A stretch of DNA of 64,000 nt, taken from contig CM063510.1 in the NCBI GenBank assembly GCA_032207245.1, positions 50,070,595 to 50,134,594 of the forward strand, written 5' to 3'. The notes below the pieces were generated by a model, which saw nothing but the letters and a program-made list of their open reading frames with translations, was not told where the DNA came from and ran no database searches. Below, one piece after another: positions 63,833 to 64,000 of the stretch; position 1 is the first letter of the stretch, and each line of letters starts with the position of its first letter. Source of the stretch: Pardosa pseudoannulata. Its lineage: Eukaryota; Arthropoda; Arachnida; Araneae; Lycosidae. A program made the position numbers and the translations under genes.

Positions 63833-64000
63833 GAGTTGATTAAAAAACAATGTGTACCCTTCAAATATTTCGCTATCTAACGAGAAAACCGCGCATTCTG
63901 CATAGTAAATAGGAATCGTAAGTAGTATTCGTTGCTTGTTTAACGAGTACAGTTTAGCTCGTGATAAGCCGTTAATGCAAGAGAAATATCAATAACTGAC

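Overview
This is a strongly AT-rich, intron/intergenic-type stretch of an animal nuclear genome. I see no compact gene, no operon-like layout and no convincing full-length coding sequence. The organism is probably an arthropod, plausibly a chelicerate such as a spider. That guess rests on base composition and on repeat types (several tRNA-headed SINE families, jockey/R1-type LINE fragments, Tc1/mariner and TTAA-flanked DNA elements, long (TA)n arrays); no diagnostic gene supports it. Two runs of 100 N mark assembly gaps of unknown size.

Layout. 1-8 kb: featureless AT-rich DNA with SINE remnants and an LTR-like segment near 4.7-5.8 kb. 8-12 kb: a GC-rich 3' fragment of a LINE (8.07-8.6 kb), then plain DNA. 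12-16 kb: two SINE-A copies, a reverse SINE-B copy and unrecognised open stretches at 14.35-14.55 and 15.0-15.35 kb. 16-23 kb: three AT microsatellites, a duplicated 181-bp unit with a hairpin, a decayed minisatellite and SINE fragments. 23.5 kb: a possible terminal exon encoding a cysteine-rich segment, followed by AATAAA. 25.9-27.2 kb: a 137-bp tandem array, then SINE-A, SINE-B and one copy of an inverted repeat pair whose partner lies at 35.0 kb. 29.7-30.8 kb: SINE-B and a second LINE 3' end that keeps part of an RNase H domain. 33.5 kb: a near-intact SINE-A with target-site duplication. 35.4-35.8 kb: a tandem array of ~130-bp units. 38.3 kb: a perfect 95-bp tandem duplication.

The main feature is a very large inverted repeat. 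A left arm (at least 39006-48464) is matched in reverse complement by a right arm (about 54810 to the window end at 64000). Each arm is about 9.2-9.5 kb, and about 6.3 kb of spacer separates them. The arms look roughly 85-93% identical where I compared them by eye, so they are diverged paralogues, not an assembly mirror image. Both arms carry the same old insertions: a SINE-A, a ~0.6 kb TTAA-flanked element and a hairpin. Each also has private events: a young SINE-A with target-site duplication in the right arm, a ~455-bp extra segment in the left arm, and a long TA array in each at different places. The spacer holds a decayed jockey-type LINE whose 5' truncation point lies at the arm boundary, a Tc1/mariner relic and a long tRNA-headed SINE-like repeat.

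I found no evidence of a working multi-gene system. The value of the window is its repeat architecture, above all the large palindrome and the relative dating its insertions allow.
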